A stretch of DNA of 64,000 nt from Rana temporaria (Eukaryota > Chordata > Amphibia > Anura > Ranidae): NCBI RefSeq assembly GCF_905171775.1, contig NC_053489.1, positions 249,041,008 through 249,105,007 on the forward strand, given 5' to 3'. The notes under the pieces are model-generated. The model saw nothing but the letters and a program-made list of their open reading frames with translations, searched no databases and was not told the DNA's origin. The translations under genes and the position numbers were made by a program. This document shows, piece by piece, positions 41,915 to 52,385 of this stretch (position 1 is the stretch's first letter; every line of letters starts with the position of its first letter).

Positions 41915-42459
41915 GGGCCCTTTCACACATACGGACAAACGGTCCGTTTATTACAAGTCCGTTTATGTACTTGTAATGTATCCCTATGGGATTGCAGACG
42001 TTAGCGGATGATGCATCCGCAAAGGTCCGTATTCATCCGATTCCCCATAGGGGAGAGCGGAGGAGAGACAGGGCGGTCTCTGCACTGGGTGATCCGCCTC
42101 CGTGTGTCCGTAAGCTCTGCGGGGATCGCTCCGTATATCCCCGCTGAGCCGGCGGCTGACAGGGCGGTCCCCGCACACTGTGCAGGGACCGCCCTGTCTT
42201 TTCTCCGCTCTCCCCTATGGGGGGAACGGATGAACACGGACCGTGTGTCCATGTTTATCCGATCCGCAGACGAAAGAAAAAATAGGGTTTTCTTCCGTCC
42301 GCAAAATCGGATGTTTGCGGAGGCGGGTGATTACGGGTGTCAGCGGATGTTCATCCGCTGACATCCGCAATCGCATAGGGACCAATGTATGTCCCCTTTT
42401 TCATCCGCAAACGGATGGATGAAAAAACGGACATACGGTCCGCACGTCTGAAAGGGGCC
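41915..42459. mobile_element. TAA-duplicating MITE, empty site in the opposite arm
   Basis: GGGCCCTTTCACACATACGG at the left and CGTCTGAAAGGGGCC at the right, flanked by TAA at 41912-41914 and 42460-42462. The other foldback arm carries the uninterrupted target (CACTCCACTTAATCTGGGGG near 43590-43610). This proves a 3-bp TAA duplication, the PIF/Harbinger signature. The sister is 18397-18799. Confidence 0.92.
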
Positions 42460-42961
42460 TAAGTGGAGTGATGAATAAAGTGCAAATGTATAAATAATAC
42501 TAATCACACATGAAATAAAAGTCCCATAAAATAAAAGTGTCTTTAAATCGCTAATATGCGATCTCCAAAGTGCAAAGGTGCAGACGAAGAGGGAGGACAT
42601 CCATCATGGTATAACATGGGTGAAAGCATCAGATACAAATGTAGTGAAGTAAGGGTCGGTACTCTTACCGTAATTGGTGGACTCACACACTGGTCAGTGG
42701 CAAGTCAGAATCGCAAAACGGCAAGAGTAACAGGTTCTTCTTTTCTTCAGATGCTAATCAGAATAGATGACCGGTGAGGTTCCTGATGGCTGTCGGATCA
42801 GACACGCACCCTGCGTGAGAGATTAGAAAGGATGCCACTTTCAACAACCATCCCCTTCACGGGGAGAAAAAAAGGAAGCCTCCACATGGCATAGATCAAA
42901 AATGACCAAAGAATTTAATGATAAAAAAAAAAGCGCAGTAGCCACAGGTTAGCACACACCC

Positions 42962-42988
42962 CTGTAGAAGTCCTATGGGACGAAATGC
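42962..42988 (+). other. Degenerate hammerhead-ribozyme-like core
   Basis: CTGTAGAAGTCCTATGGGAC-GAAATGC resembles the hammerhead layout CUGANGA, a helix II (TCC/GGA with loop TATG) and GAAA. The CUGANGA box is altered to CUGUAGA, which should abolish cleavage. Outer bases CACCCCT (42956 onward) and AGGGTG (42990 onward) could close a further stem. Hammerheads are known from Penelope-like elements. Here the match is by eye only. Confidence 0.4.
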
Positions 42989-43892
42989 ATAGGGTGCTTT
43001 ACATCTGTTGCTATTTACTGCGCCTACAACCATTTTTGTGATCACTTATGCTACATTCATTTACCAGATGTCTGTATTTTATCCTTTTTTTTTTTTTTTT
43101 TTTTTTTTATCATTCAATTCTTTGGTCATTGTTGATCTATGCCATGTGGAGGCTTCTTTTTTTTCTTTTCATTTTTGTTCATCTGAGGTATCCATTTACC
43201 ATCTCCACGTGAAGGGGACGGTTGTTGAAAGTGGGATCCTTTTTTAATCTCTCACGCAGGGTGCGTGTCTGATCCGACAGCCATCGGGAACCTCACTCTG
43301 ATTTGCATCTGAAGAAAACAAGATCCTGATACTCTTGCCGTTTTGCGATTCTGACTTGCCACTGACCAGTGTGTGAGTCCACCAATTACGGTAAGAGTAC
43401 CGACCCTTACTTTATGGTGGTGGGATCACTAACTTTGTATCTGATGCTTTCACCCATGTTATACCATGATGGATGTCCTCCCTCTTTGTCTGCACCTTTG
43501 CACTTTGGAGATCGCATATTAGCGATTTAGAGACACTTTTATTTCATGTGTGATCAGTATTATTTATACAGTTGCACTTAATTCATCACTCCACTTAATC
43601 TGGGGGGTGTGTTTTTCATGGTTCTGAAGTCTTTAGACTTCTCTGATGTTCTTTCACCTGTGACTGAGACACACCTGTTTCAGTGTAATTGATTCACACT
43701 ATTTATTCATTTTTATGTTGTTTGACTTTTTTTGATATTTTTAAACATATTGTTTACTATTAGCGCTGCACATTTTTACACTTTCCTATAAAAAGATTAT
43801 AGCAATGTGATAAGTTGTGTAACCATAAAATGTCCACAAATGGCAGCCTCCCAAAAGGGATTAGAAGCAAAATCCAGCAGGATCTACAGGGT

Positions 43893-44760
43893 ATAAAAGA
43901 GGAGAGGCGCCTCTAAGGCCCTGTACACACGGGTGGATATCCGATGAAAACGGTTCGCCGGACCGTTTTCATCGGACATGTCCGCTGGCGGATTTTGGTC
44001 TGATGGCTGTACACACCATCAGACCAAATTTCCCGCGAACAGCGGTGACGTGGCCGCGCCGTCGCCGCGACGATGACGCGGCGACGTGTGCGACCCTGGA
44101 AGGTAAATACTTCCAATCATGTGTCGAATCATTTCGACGCATGCGAGGGATGGGGATCGGACGGACTTATCCGGTGAGTCTGTACAGACGACAGGATAAG
44201 TCCGAAGGACAGGTTTCCAGCGGATAGATTTCTTAGCATGCTAAGAAATTTTTATCCGCTGGAAAACCGTCGGCTGGACAAATGTCCGCTTGAAAATGTC
44301 CGCTAGGCCCTACACACGACCGGATCTATCTGCCTGAACTGATCTGCGGATAAATCCCAGCGGACAGATCCGTTCGTGTGTACGGGGCCTAAGTGTAGCA
44401 ATATGGTTACATTTAATGAAGGTACAACATTTATCAACTTACATGGGTGATGGTTAAAAGAGGCACATCTAAGTATGCAGGGATCCAGGGTAAAGCGATC
44501 TACATAGACCATCCTCCTCACCGCTGTCAGTCTGCAATCATGACCGGGAAGACTATCCTGCAGTAGAGCGATCTGAAAGCGAGGCTTGAACCGCTCAATG
44601 GTGGTGCAAAGGATAGTCTATGTGGACAGCTTTACCCCGGATGCCTGCTTACTTAGATGTGCCTCTTTTAATCATCAATCATGTGAGTTTCTAAATGTTG
44701 TACCTTCATTAAATGTAACCATATTGCTACACTTAGAGGTGCCTCTCTTCTCTTTGATAC
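43893..44760. mobile_element. Second foldback element in the mariner-type element
   Basis: The arm GTGTAGCAATATGGTTACAT with TTAATGAAGGTACAACATTT at 44394-44440 is the reverse complement of AAATGTTGTACCTTCATTAA and ATGTAACCATATTGCTACAC at 44693-44740. The outer arms (AGAGGAGAGGCGCCTCTAA and TTAGAGGTGCCTCTCTTCTC) continue beyond the nested MITE. The loop has CTGAAAGCGAGGCTTGAACC (44573 onward), a very weak hammerhead-like remnant. No direct repeat was identified. Confidence 0.68.
43917..44389. mobile_element. TAA-duplicating MITE in a foldback arm
   Basis: GGCCCTGTACACACGGGTGG at the left and GTGTGTACGGGGCC at the right, flanked by TAA at 43914-43916 and 44390-44392. The opposite arm retains the empty site (GCTACACTTAGAGGTGCC near 44733). 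The interior is CpG-rich with GCGGAC/GTCCGC pairs. It resembles 11129-11594 and 16351-16821 in ends and layout. Confidence 0.92.
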
Positions 44761-44878
44761 TCGGTTGTGACATGACGCTACTCTTATATCAAGACATTGC
44801 TTGTATATCAAGTCACAATTTCTAAAAAAAAAAAATTGCTGGTCTTGCAAAACGCCCTCAAACCAAGGTTTTACTGTA

Positions 44879-45707
44879 TTCTCTTGTCGGGTATGCCCCC
44901 CAAAAAAAAACCAATATCATTGAAGAAAAGATTTTATCCTAACACTATTATGAACGAGGATTGGATAGTTGTTCACCAACAGAGAAAAAGCTAGAACATT
45001 ACAGAAGAGAGTATGTATAGAAATCCCCAACCTGGCCATAACCAGAAGGATCTGATCAGAGCAGATGAGATATCTGAACGTTCCTCTACCCGCCCAACAA
45101 ACACATTCATTATCTTGTGTATGTCAAGGAATATGACTATTACGATCTGGGAGCATTTCTGGGATTCAATGGTTTCTATACATCTCCATAGAGATAAACA
45201 GGAATAAACATTTTCAGCACACCCAAAAGCTAGTGGTGCTAGTCATCATTAGTATCATTTACAACAATTAATGGGTCAATAACTGCACAATCTACAGGGC
45301 CAGTGTCTGTGTTTGCATGGATGATATTCTCGCTAATGATCTCTATCTTTAGAGCAAGTTGGCTTTAAAGCGGGCCTTGGCTGTACTGTCACAAAGAAAG
45401 TCGTCATGCAAAAGGTTGTTTAAAATAAAACTGCGAAAGTACATATATACCCTTCCTTGCAAGCTTTAGTTTTACATTTTCCCATTTTTTTATTTTTATT
45501 AAAGCTATTCCATTTTAAGAAAGGGCAGAGGATTCTATCTCCCCTTACTGGCCTACTATTCCATCTCTCTCCCCCCCCCCCCCATGTGACACTAGATTTG
45601 AGAAAGAAAAACGCTCAGTTTATCAGAATTTTCACAAGATCACACAATGCTGTCATCATGATATTTCCCCAGGAAGGCACTGGGTGAGGTAGCCTTTCCA
45701 GGATACA
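44879..45707. other. Unique non-coding stretch
   Basis: No gene or element end recognised. Short runs of A (44902-44910) and C (45570-45583). Confidence 0.45.
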
Positions 45708-45715
45708 TATGCATA

Positions 45716-46081
45716 TCTCCCAACTTTCTGAGATGGGAATGAGGGACACCTATCAGCAAAAGTATGCAGGCATAGGACACACCCCTTGCCACACCCCCTT
45801 AAAGGAGAATTGTACAAAAAAATAAGATTGGTTAAACCCACAAGTGCTTTTTTTTATCACTACTATTTCTTTATATTGGCTTTTGGAATTTACAAATGCA
45901 GCAATTTGGAAATCGGATGAAAGGTTTAGCACTGGAAAACACTTTTTGATAGATAAAAAGTGCATTTTATATACATCTATATAGATCAGACCAAAATGAG
46001 GGACAAATGAGGAGAATGAGGGACAGAGGGACATTGCTCCAAATCAGGGACAGTCCCTCAAAATCAGGGACAGTTAGGAGG
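45716..46081. mobile_element. hAT-type MITE with TATGCATA duplication
   Basis: TATGCATA is at 45708-45715 and 46082-46089. The ends TCTCCCAAC and GTTAGGAGG are short imperfect inverted repeats, continued by blocks of GAGGGACA/TGTCCCTC (AATCAGGGACAGTCCCTCAA on the right). The duplication is itself palindromic, so its register is uncertain by a base. No coding frame. Confidence 0.78.
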
Positions 46082-46125
46082 TATGCATATGGAAGGCACT
46101 GGCTACATCCTCAGTTCCTCTAGAA

Positions 46126-46531
46126 CAGGGGTCTCCAAACTTTCTTAACAAATGGCCAGTGTACTGTCTTTAGGGTGGCCAGATTGTGATTCGTGGGGGG
46201 AAATGTCCCACATTCAGTAGTAATAAACCATGCCTTAGGCTTGGTGGTTGTGGGAGTAAATAAATGACACTGTTCCTGTGGTCAGTAGAAGAAGGCATAG
46301 TGCCCCATTGTTGGTGTCAGTGAGAGGAGGAATAGTGCCCCATTGGTGTCAGTGAGAGGAGGAATAGTGCCCATCGTTTGTGTCAGTGGGAGGAGGAATA
46401 GTGCCCCATTGGTGTCAGTGAGAGGAGGAATAGTGCCCATCATTGGTGTTTGTGGGAGGAGGAATAGTGCCCCAAGGGCCAGATAAGGGCTAGCAAAGGG
46501 TCACATCCAGCCCACAGATGAGAGACCACTG
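46126..46531. mobile_element. hAT-type MITE with internal tandem repeat
   Basis: The left end CAGGGGTCTCCAAACTTTCT and the right end GATGAGAGACCACTG are hAT-type ends. The flanks CTCTAGAA (46118-46125) and CTCTAGAG (46532-46539) agree at 7 of 8. Inside, GTGTCAGTGAGAGGAGGAAT with AGTGCCCCATTG repeats about five times (46300-46480). No transposase. Confidence 0.85.
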
Positions 46532-46670
46532 CTCTAGAGACCAGAAAGGATAAAGAAGTTAAATGCATGTAACGGCCAAATGCCATTTCTTTTCACTATA
46601 GAAACTATAATAATTTGGTATCAATATGCAGAGCTGCATGCACCAATCTCTTGGATAGGGAATGTCCACT

Positions 46671-47153
46671 TTAAAGGGTCACTAAAGGAATTTTTTTTTT
46701 TTTTAGCTAAATAGCTTCCTTTACCTTACTGCAGTCCTGGTTTCATGTCCTCATTGTTCGTTTTTGCTTTGAAGTAGCTGTAATTCTGCTGTGATCTCCA
46801 CACTTCCTGGTTGCCTGTTTCCTTATAACCATGGTGCTGGGAGATTTTCACGGTGGTCTAAGCTGTCATTACTGTGTGTCTAAAACTCCTCAGAACCAAT
46901 CAGATTCATTTTAAAAACAAAACACTGCCCTGGATTTGTTTGTTTTTGTTCTGTGAGTCTTCCCGACTCACCTCTCACCCTGAACTTCATGTATGTACCT
47001 TTTAAAATCGAAAGTGAAACTAGAGGCACATTATATGATAGATTAAATTCAATTTTTAATCATTGTTAAAAGGAATCAGTTAACTTTTATGTCTTTATAC
47101 CCAATAAACAGTAATTTCAGCAAAAAAAAAAAATTCCTTTAGTGACCCTTTAA
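46671..47153. mobile_element. TTAA MITE with GGGTCACTAAAGGAATTT ends
   Basis: TTAAAGGGTCACTAAAGGAA at the left and TTCCTTTAGTGACCCTTTAA at the right are a perfect inverted pair, each bordered by T or A runs. TTAA is at both ends. 483 bp, non-coding. Confidence 0.9.
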
Positions 47154-48070
47154 CTCCTCTGTTCTTATCAGTGTTATAAAATATATGGAGAGTGCCTAGA
47201 CAAATTGATGTTTAAAACTCCAATCAAGAATCCCAATGAGAGCCTAGTTATCAGTAGACAACTGTTAGTTTCAACCTCAAGCATGCCACATGGTTTATCC
47301 TAGTACTACAGTAAGCAAGACAGACAGATCTGTGTAGTCTACCATATTAAACCAGTTTTTTGGAAATATAACGCCTTCTGTACCACTAAGGTACAATCAT
47401 GTAAATCTTGGTTTGTATACACAATCCTGAAAAGGCTCATGTTCAGCAGGCATTTAGCATGCTTCGACTGGTATACACTATACATTTAGGTATTGCCTGC
47501 AGAGATTAGTAGTTTCCCAGAGCTGGCAAAATGCCGGCTGAAGTCTTTTAAACACTTGTTAAAGTTATTGGCAGTGCTCCTGTACAGATCTATAATGAGA
47601 TCTCCCAGACCGGAGCAGGAAAGTGCTTAAGGCGGAACTCCAGGCTGTTCTTTAGAAAGAAATGTAATATGTCACCTCTTCCCACCAACCCAAGCTGATG
47701 AAGAACGTACAGCTTGTGTTCTAGGGAATAATACTTGCCCTACTACACCACAGCCCAGTCCTTTCCTCTACTTTGCTGCACTTTGGGCCAGCACTCCCAT
47801 GTCCTTTGTGTACAATGCAGGACCTGCATTGTCCATGGTTACTATTGTATGTCATGTTGCGCATATACTCTGTCTCTGTAATAAAAGAACATTCTATCTT
47901 GTGTAGAAGTATCTGCGCAGCTTTGTATTAAAGCAAAAATAAAACCAATAATAATTAGCTGTTTGTAGTCCTGCAAAGAAAAAGAAAACTCCACTGTTGA
48001 AGGACTCCTTTACATTTGTGGTGGGGATTGGTAAAAACAGAGGTTTGGCTGTGTTTTTAACGCCCTTCCC
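47154..48070. other. Non-coding stretch with a TTAA-family fragment
   Basis: TTAAGGCGGAACTCCAGGCT at 47629 resembles the GCGGAGTTCCACCC ends of TTAA MITEs, but no matching right end was located. The rest has no recognised feature. Confidence 0.45.
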
Positions 48071-48659
48071 TTAAAGTGGATGTAAACCCACTCTCATCCT
48101 TTCTAAACTACTGCCACAGTGCTGATCTATAAGGATATAGATGCCTCCTGCATGTATCCTTACCTGTCAAATGTCTCCCTTCTGTCTGTTATAAGAACTG
48201 AAAAACTGCAGATTCTGTGGGTGGGTCTGTTATCTTGAGCTCGATGGGTGGAGTCGTGATGTCGGACTACCCGCCCACTTCTACACTCCCCATGTCAACA
48301 TGCATTTTTCCTGTGTATTCCTTACACTGAATTCTGCTATGATCACTAACATCCAGGCAAAATCCAGAAAAGTAAGCACATGACTTGAGAAAAGGAGTGG
48401 GGGTGCGAATTTAAAAAACAATTCCTGTCTCCAGGCTAGTGCATGAGATAAGTAAATAACCTGTCACTCACAGCAAGGGGGCAGAACGGACTAAGGTTTT
48501 TCTCTGCAAGTCCGTTTTATTTCACTGAACAATAAAAGAGGATTGCTCATAGCTGGATTAACTCTGTGTGGCAAGACTGGGCACAGATGATAGGAAATCT
48601 TATACTCTACATTGTGACAGCAAAAAAATTAAAAAATTTGGGTTTTTCATCCACTTTAA
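48071..48659. mobile_element. TTAA MITE with AGTGGATGTAAACCC ends
   Basis: TTAAAGTGGATGTAAACCCA at the left and TGGGTTTTTCATCCACTTTAA (48639-48659) at the right are inverted with TTAA at both ends. The 589-bp interior is non-coding. An open frame crossing its right end continues into the neighbouring repeat and is therefore not a gene. Confidence 0.85.
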
Positions 48660-48840
48660 CTAGATGCCAACCAGCCGCCGGCTCTCCTGCGCGAGAGCCC
48701 GTAGCTCTACGTCGGCTCTCGAAGCGGCCGCTCGCTCCTGACTCCCGCACCCAACGGTCGCGATCACCACCAGGCACCCGCGATCGCTCGTTACAGAGCG
48801 AGAACCGGGAGCTGTGTGTGGTCTCTTCTGTCATAAACCC
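48660..48840. repeat. GC-rich repeat fragment between two MITEs
   Basis: A CpG-rich block (AGCCGCCGGCTCTCCTGCGC, GATCGCTCGTTACAGAGCGA) with short palindromes sits directly between a TTAA MITE and a TA MITE. Composition is unlike the surrounding AT-rich DNA, so it is probably a piece of another element whose ends were lost. Confidence 0.4.
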
Positions 48841-49411
48841 TAATGCCGCGTACACACGATCCATTTTTCGTCATGAAAAAAAAATTCGTTTTTCGGCATG
48901 TAGAAAAAATGAAGTTTTTCCAACTTCATCATTAAAACGACGTTGCCCACACACCATCGTTTTAAAAAAATGCTCTAGCAAAGCGCGGTGACGTACGATG
49001 GCACTATAAAGGGGAAGTTCCATGCGGATAACGCCACCCTTGGGGCTGCTTTAGCTGATTCCGTGTTAGTAAAAGACGATTCGCGCTTTTCTGTCTGTTA
49101 CAGCGTGATGAATGTGCTTACTCCATTATGAACGGTAGTTTTACCAGAACGAGCGCTCCCGTCTCATAACTTGCTTCTGAGCATGCGCGGGTTTTTAACG
49201 TCGTTTTAGCCCACACACGATCATTTTTTACAACCCGAAAAACGACATTGTTTAAAACGTTGTTAAAAAATGCAGCATGTTCGAAAAAAAAAATGTTGTC
49301 GTTTTTCAGAACCCGAAAAATGATGTGAAGCCCACACACGATCGTTTTAAATGACATTTTTTTAAAACAACGTTTTTTTTCCCGAAAAATTATCATGTGT
49401 ACATGGCATTA
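48841..49411. mobile_element. TA MITE with ATGCCGCGTACACACGAT ends
   Basis: TAATGCCGCGTACACACGAT at the left and ATCATGTGTACATGGCATTA at the right are inverted and TA-flanked. Internal copies of CCCACACACGATC and GAAAAACGAC give more palindromy. Many TTTTT/AAAAA and CGTTTT words. Non-coding, 571 bp. Confidence 0.82.
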
Positions 49412-50109
49412 CTCTCTGCTTGTCAGTGTTTGTCCTTGATTAAAATACTTTACGATCAATGACCATAGGGAGGACCCCATCAAAATGTTGGCTATGGGGC
49501 CCCATTAGTTATGCCTCTGCTTAAAGATATTTTCTGAGCACATCTTGTTCTTTGTATAAATGGCTTTAGTCGTTCTTTTAGCCTGCTAGGCGTTACAATA
49601 GTGAAAGTATGGAAGATCAGAGAAAAACGAAAATATTCAGGTTGTTTACAGGTTACAACTGTCTTGAGGTGTGACTGACACATAACAGAAGTGTCTATAG
49701 TTACAACCGTATCGGTTTTCGTATTGTTTTCCAGATCTATGTGGGTGGCCCATAATTCTCCAGAATTACAATTGGAACCTCCAAGAATGTGTAACCCTCA
49801 GGGTAGAGCAGCCATATGGTATGGGGAACACTGAATGAATTAAGGCCTGCTGTATAGAAAAACTGGATATTTTCCAGGTTAGCAGAGGTCATTAGAATTG
49901 CTTGAACATTATTTTTCAGTTTTACTGCTGAACTCCAGGCAGATATAAAATACACAAATTGAATACACCCGTATGGTCATTAATGTATCACTAAAGGCAG
50001 GGGCATTACTACGAATTATGGGGCCCCATAGAAAAATTGTGATGTACCTCTCCTGAATAACTCTCTCTGAAGCACCTTGCAATGTCAACTCTGAAAATAG
50101 TCATTACTC
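49412..50109. other. Non-coding stretch with two hAT-like end fragments
   Basis: GGCTATGGGGCCCCATTAGTTATGCCTCTG (49491-49520) and AGGGGCATTACTACGAATTA with TGGGGCCCCATAG (49997-50030) look like opposite ends of one hAT-type family (CAGRGGCATNACTA, GGGGCCCCATAG). Their relative orientation and lack of duplications suggest one decayed element of about 540 bp or two fragments. Confidence 0.4.
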
Positions 50110-50131
50110 TTAAAGTAGAAGTCCACCCTAA

Positions 50132-50427
50132 GGCTGCATTCACATCTAGGCGGACGAAATCGCGACGGCAAATCGCGGTAAAAATAGCGGCCGCCTAGAT
50201 GTGCCCCAAGATGACCACCTCTATGGAGATGATTCCCATCTCCTAGCCGAACGCTCGAAGACGCCTGAAAAAAAGGTCCGGGACCTTTTTTCACGCGGCA
50301 GGCGACAGGCGTCCGGCGTTCGGCGTGGAGATGTGAACCATCTCCATAGAGGGACATCTGTTTTCAGCCCTCTGGCGGCAGCGGCGTAGCGCTACCGGCG
50401 TAAAAACGCCTAGGTGTGAATGCGGGC
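50132..50427. mobile_element. TAA-duplicating foldback MITE
   Basis: GGCTGCATTCACATCTAGGC at the left and GCCTAGGTGTGAATGCGGGC at the right are inverted, flanked by TAA at 50129-50131 and 50428-50430. Internal palindrome around AAAAAGGTCCGGGACCTTTTT. It lies 19 bp inside the left end of the TTAA element. Confidence 0.88.
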
Positions 50428-50467
50428 TAACACTAAAATCTCTAAATCTACAGTCATCCACGATCTA

Positions 50468-50880
50468 AAGCCTCATACACACGATCGGACTTCCATCAGA
50501 CTTTTCCGTGAATTTTTGTCCGAAGGGGCGTTGGCCGTGAACTTGGTATGCATACACACGTCAGAACTTTTTCAGCCAACATTCACCAAATCACGTGGTT
50601 TTTCAGCTCTTTACCGCCACCCTTTGGGCAACTTCTGCTACTGTTGTCTGATGTTTTAGCATTGGTTCTGAGCATGTGTGTTTGTACTTTTGGATTTTAG
50701 TCCGATGGACTTGTGTACACACGATCGGATTATCCTCCATCGGACATTTGTTGTCGAAAAATTTGAGAGCATGCACAGCGAACATTTGTCCTTTGAAAAA
50801 CCAACAACAATTGTCCGATGGAGCATACAGACGGTCGGATTGTTCGATTAAAACACGTCCGTCGGATCGTCGGAAGTCAG
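50468..50880. mobile_element. GTACACACGATCGG-family MITE, right end damaged
   Basis: The left end TAAAGCCTCATACACACGAT is typical of the family. Internal CATACACACGTCAG and GTACACACGATCGGATTATC blocks are present. The expected right end (ATCGTGTGTACGAGGCTTA) is not found; sequence fades through GGTCGGATTGTTCG and GTCCGTCGGATCG before the host TTAA element resumes near 50880. Confidence 0.65.
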
Positions 50881-51407
50881 CAGCCACAAACGCTGTAGGT
50901 GCTGATTTTTAATAAGAATACTTACCTGTCCAGGGTACCCGCGATGTCGGCAGCCGAAGCCGAGCAATCGCTCGGGTCTCGGCTGCCCCGCTGCCATCCT
51001 CGGTGAGGGAATCTGGAGTGAAGCGTTGCAGCTTCACTTCCCAGTTCCCTACTGCGCATGTGAATGGGCGGATGTCTCCTGGGACACACACAAGGTCCCA
51101 GAAGACACCGCTCCCCATTTCCCAGGAGGCAGCGCGAGGAGGAGAAGAAAGACCACAGCAGACGGGGAAGTGGCAGATTGGGGTGATCTGCCTAGTAACA
51201 ACCATTTCTGGTAAGTATAAAAAAAAAATTGGAAAGTTTGATATACTTTCACTTTTGGTGATGCCAGTAAATGGAACAAATAGAGATGGGGGATTTCCCT
51301 AACAGGGGTAAAGACCACAATAAAAACTTGACGGGTTTTCTAATCCCTCTCCACTATGTCATAAACAAATAAAAAATAAAGCTTTGTCTTTTTTAGTTAT
51401 ACTTTAA

Positions 51408-52234
51408 CACAAAGTATGTCAAAATTAAGGAGAGGCAGCAAGAAAGTTGTCAACATATTTGGTATACTACTAGAGAGCAGTACTATGGATAGAAGTCATA
51501 CTTGTAATACCAATAATAATAATAACCATAATGATATTGTATGTTCTGACAAAATGCTTTTCCACACAACTATTCTATAACCCAGTAGTTTATTTAGGTT
51601 TTGTGCTGCCCTAGGCCTGACTAAACTTGTGCGCCTCCTAATTTAAATATGACCCACACCCCTTCCTGTCAAGGCCACACCCCTTTCTGTTTAAGACCTG
51701 CCCTGAATTTTTCTAGTGGGGGCACTAGTTCTTAGGGCATGGGGGCGCAATGAATTTCCTTAATTTTCATAGATTTCCGCTCACTTCCTGTTTAGCTATG
51801 GGGCAGGATGTGAAAGGAAATCTCTGCAATGGGACAGGGATGGTAAAAAATAAACTGACAGGGTCTATAACCCTCCCTTACTCTATCCAAAATGAAAAAA
51901 AGTGTCGCCTATAGTTCTACTTTAAGCACAAATTTCTGATAATTTTATGGAGAGGACTAAGAAGATATAACCATGCCAATGGTGCAGCAGAAAACATATA
52001 GCGCAACCTGTGAGCCCCTAATGGCCACTGCTATCGACAGTTTGAAATTCTGACAGTTCAACAGGAACCGAATTTCAATCTATGGGCAGGCTGGTTGTAC
52101 TGAAGTCGATCTAATGATCGGGGCTGCTCTGTGGAAAACCATTTCACAGAGCAGGCAAGTATGACGTGTTTATTATTTTAATAAAGGAAGAAAAAAAAAA
52201 ACCTTTAAAGAACCACTTTAAATGCGGAGATAGA
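51408..52234. other. Non-coding stretch with decayed TTAA-family fragments
   Basis: A right end CTATAGTTCTACTTTAA (51911-51926) and another block ending CCTTTAAAGAACCACTTTAA (52202-52221, preceded by GTATGACGTGTTTATTATTT) indicate two partial TTAA elements. Left ends could not be fixed. No gene. Confidence 0.45.
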
Positions 52235-52305
52235 AACTGAAGAGCCGGCATTTCTGGAGGCTCAGTCTTGTATCTTTATTTCATATGACCAAGTATAAAA
52301 GAACA

Positions 52306-52340
52306 TGCAGATGTGTTTCGGCACAAGCCTTGTTCACAGG
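52306..52340 (-). other. Hammerhead-like motif in the Penelope tail
   Basis: On the minus strand CTGTGAACAAGGCTTGTGCC followed by GAAACACATC has an intact GGC/GCC helix II with a TTGT loop and a GAAA box. The CUGANGA box is disrupted by a small insertion. Penelope-like elements are known to carry hammerheads in their terminal regions, so position and partial sequence agree. Cleavage activity is unlikely in this copy. Confidence 0.4.
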
Positions 52341-52385
52341 ACATACCTGGGTAATTGAATCCATAGAACAATATGATGTATACAT

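Larger units (their letters stand above)
41667..43786. mobile_element. Long foldback element with hammerhead-like core
   Basis: The direct repeat TATAAAAAGAT flanks it at 41656-41666 and 43787-43797 (11 bp). Very long inverted arms pair, for example GTGCAGCGCTAATAGTAAAC on the left with GTTTACTATTAGCGCTGCAC on the right, and TCCGATCTGAC-type and CAAAGTGCAAAGGTGCAGAC blocks nearer the middle. The loop near 42955-43130 holds a hammerhead-like core and a T-run. The left arm is interrupted by a TAA MITE. Duplications longer than 10 bp point to target-primed retrotransposition rather than a cut-and-paste transposase. No protein is encoded. Confidence 0.75.
41495..44878. mobile_element. Mariner-type element carrying two foldback insertions
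   Basis: The left end TACAGCAAAACCTTGGGTTG and the right end CAAACCAAGGTTTTACTGTA are inverted and TA-flanked, which fits a Tc1/mariner-type MITE. Its own sequence is only some 350 bp in three pieces (41495-41655, about 43800-43890 and 44760-44878). The remainder is two later foldback elements, each with a nested MITE. No transposase remains. Confidence 0.72.
50110..51407. mobile_element. TTAA element containing two other MITEs
   Basis: Begins TTAAAGTAGAAGTCCACCC and ends TTTTTAGTTATACTTTAA, with TTAA at both ends. Its own sequence resumes after each passenger (ACACTAAAATCTCTAAATCT; then TGCTGATTTTTAATAAGAAT and ACTTACCTGTCC, words shared with 55800-55845). A GC-rich middle (50935-51180) with CCCGCGATGTCGGCAGCC and GGTCCCAGAAGACACCG also occurs in shortened form at 52386-52641. 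Non-coding. Confidence 0.68.

Noticed and set aside
42120..42210. GC-rich palindrome resembling a regulatory stem or terminator
   Set aside because: The GGGACCGCCCTGTC hairpin is an internal part of a MITE family and also occurs at 18500-18530, so it is a transposon feature.
48566..48991. 141-codon open frame
   Set aside because: It crosses the right end of a TTAA MITE, a GC-rich fragment and the left end of a TA MITE, so it cannot be an ancestral coding unit.
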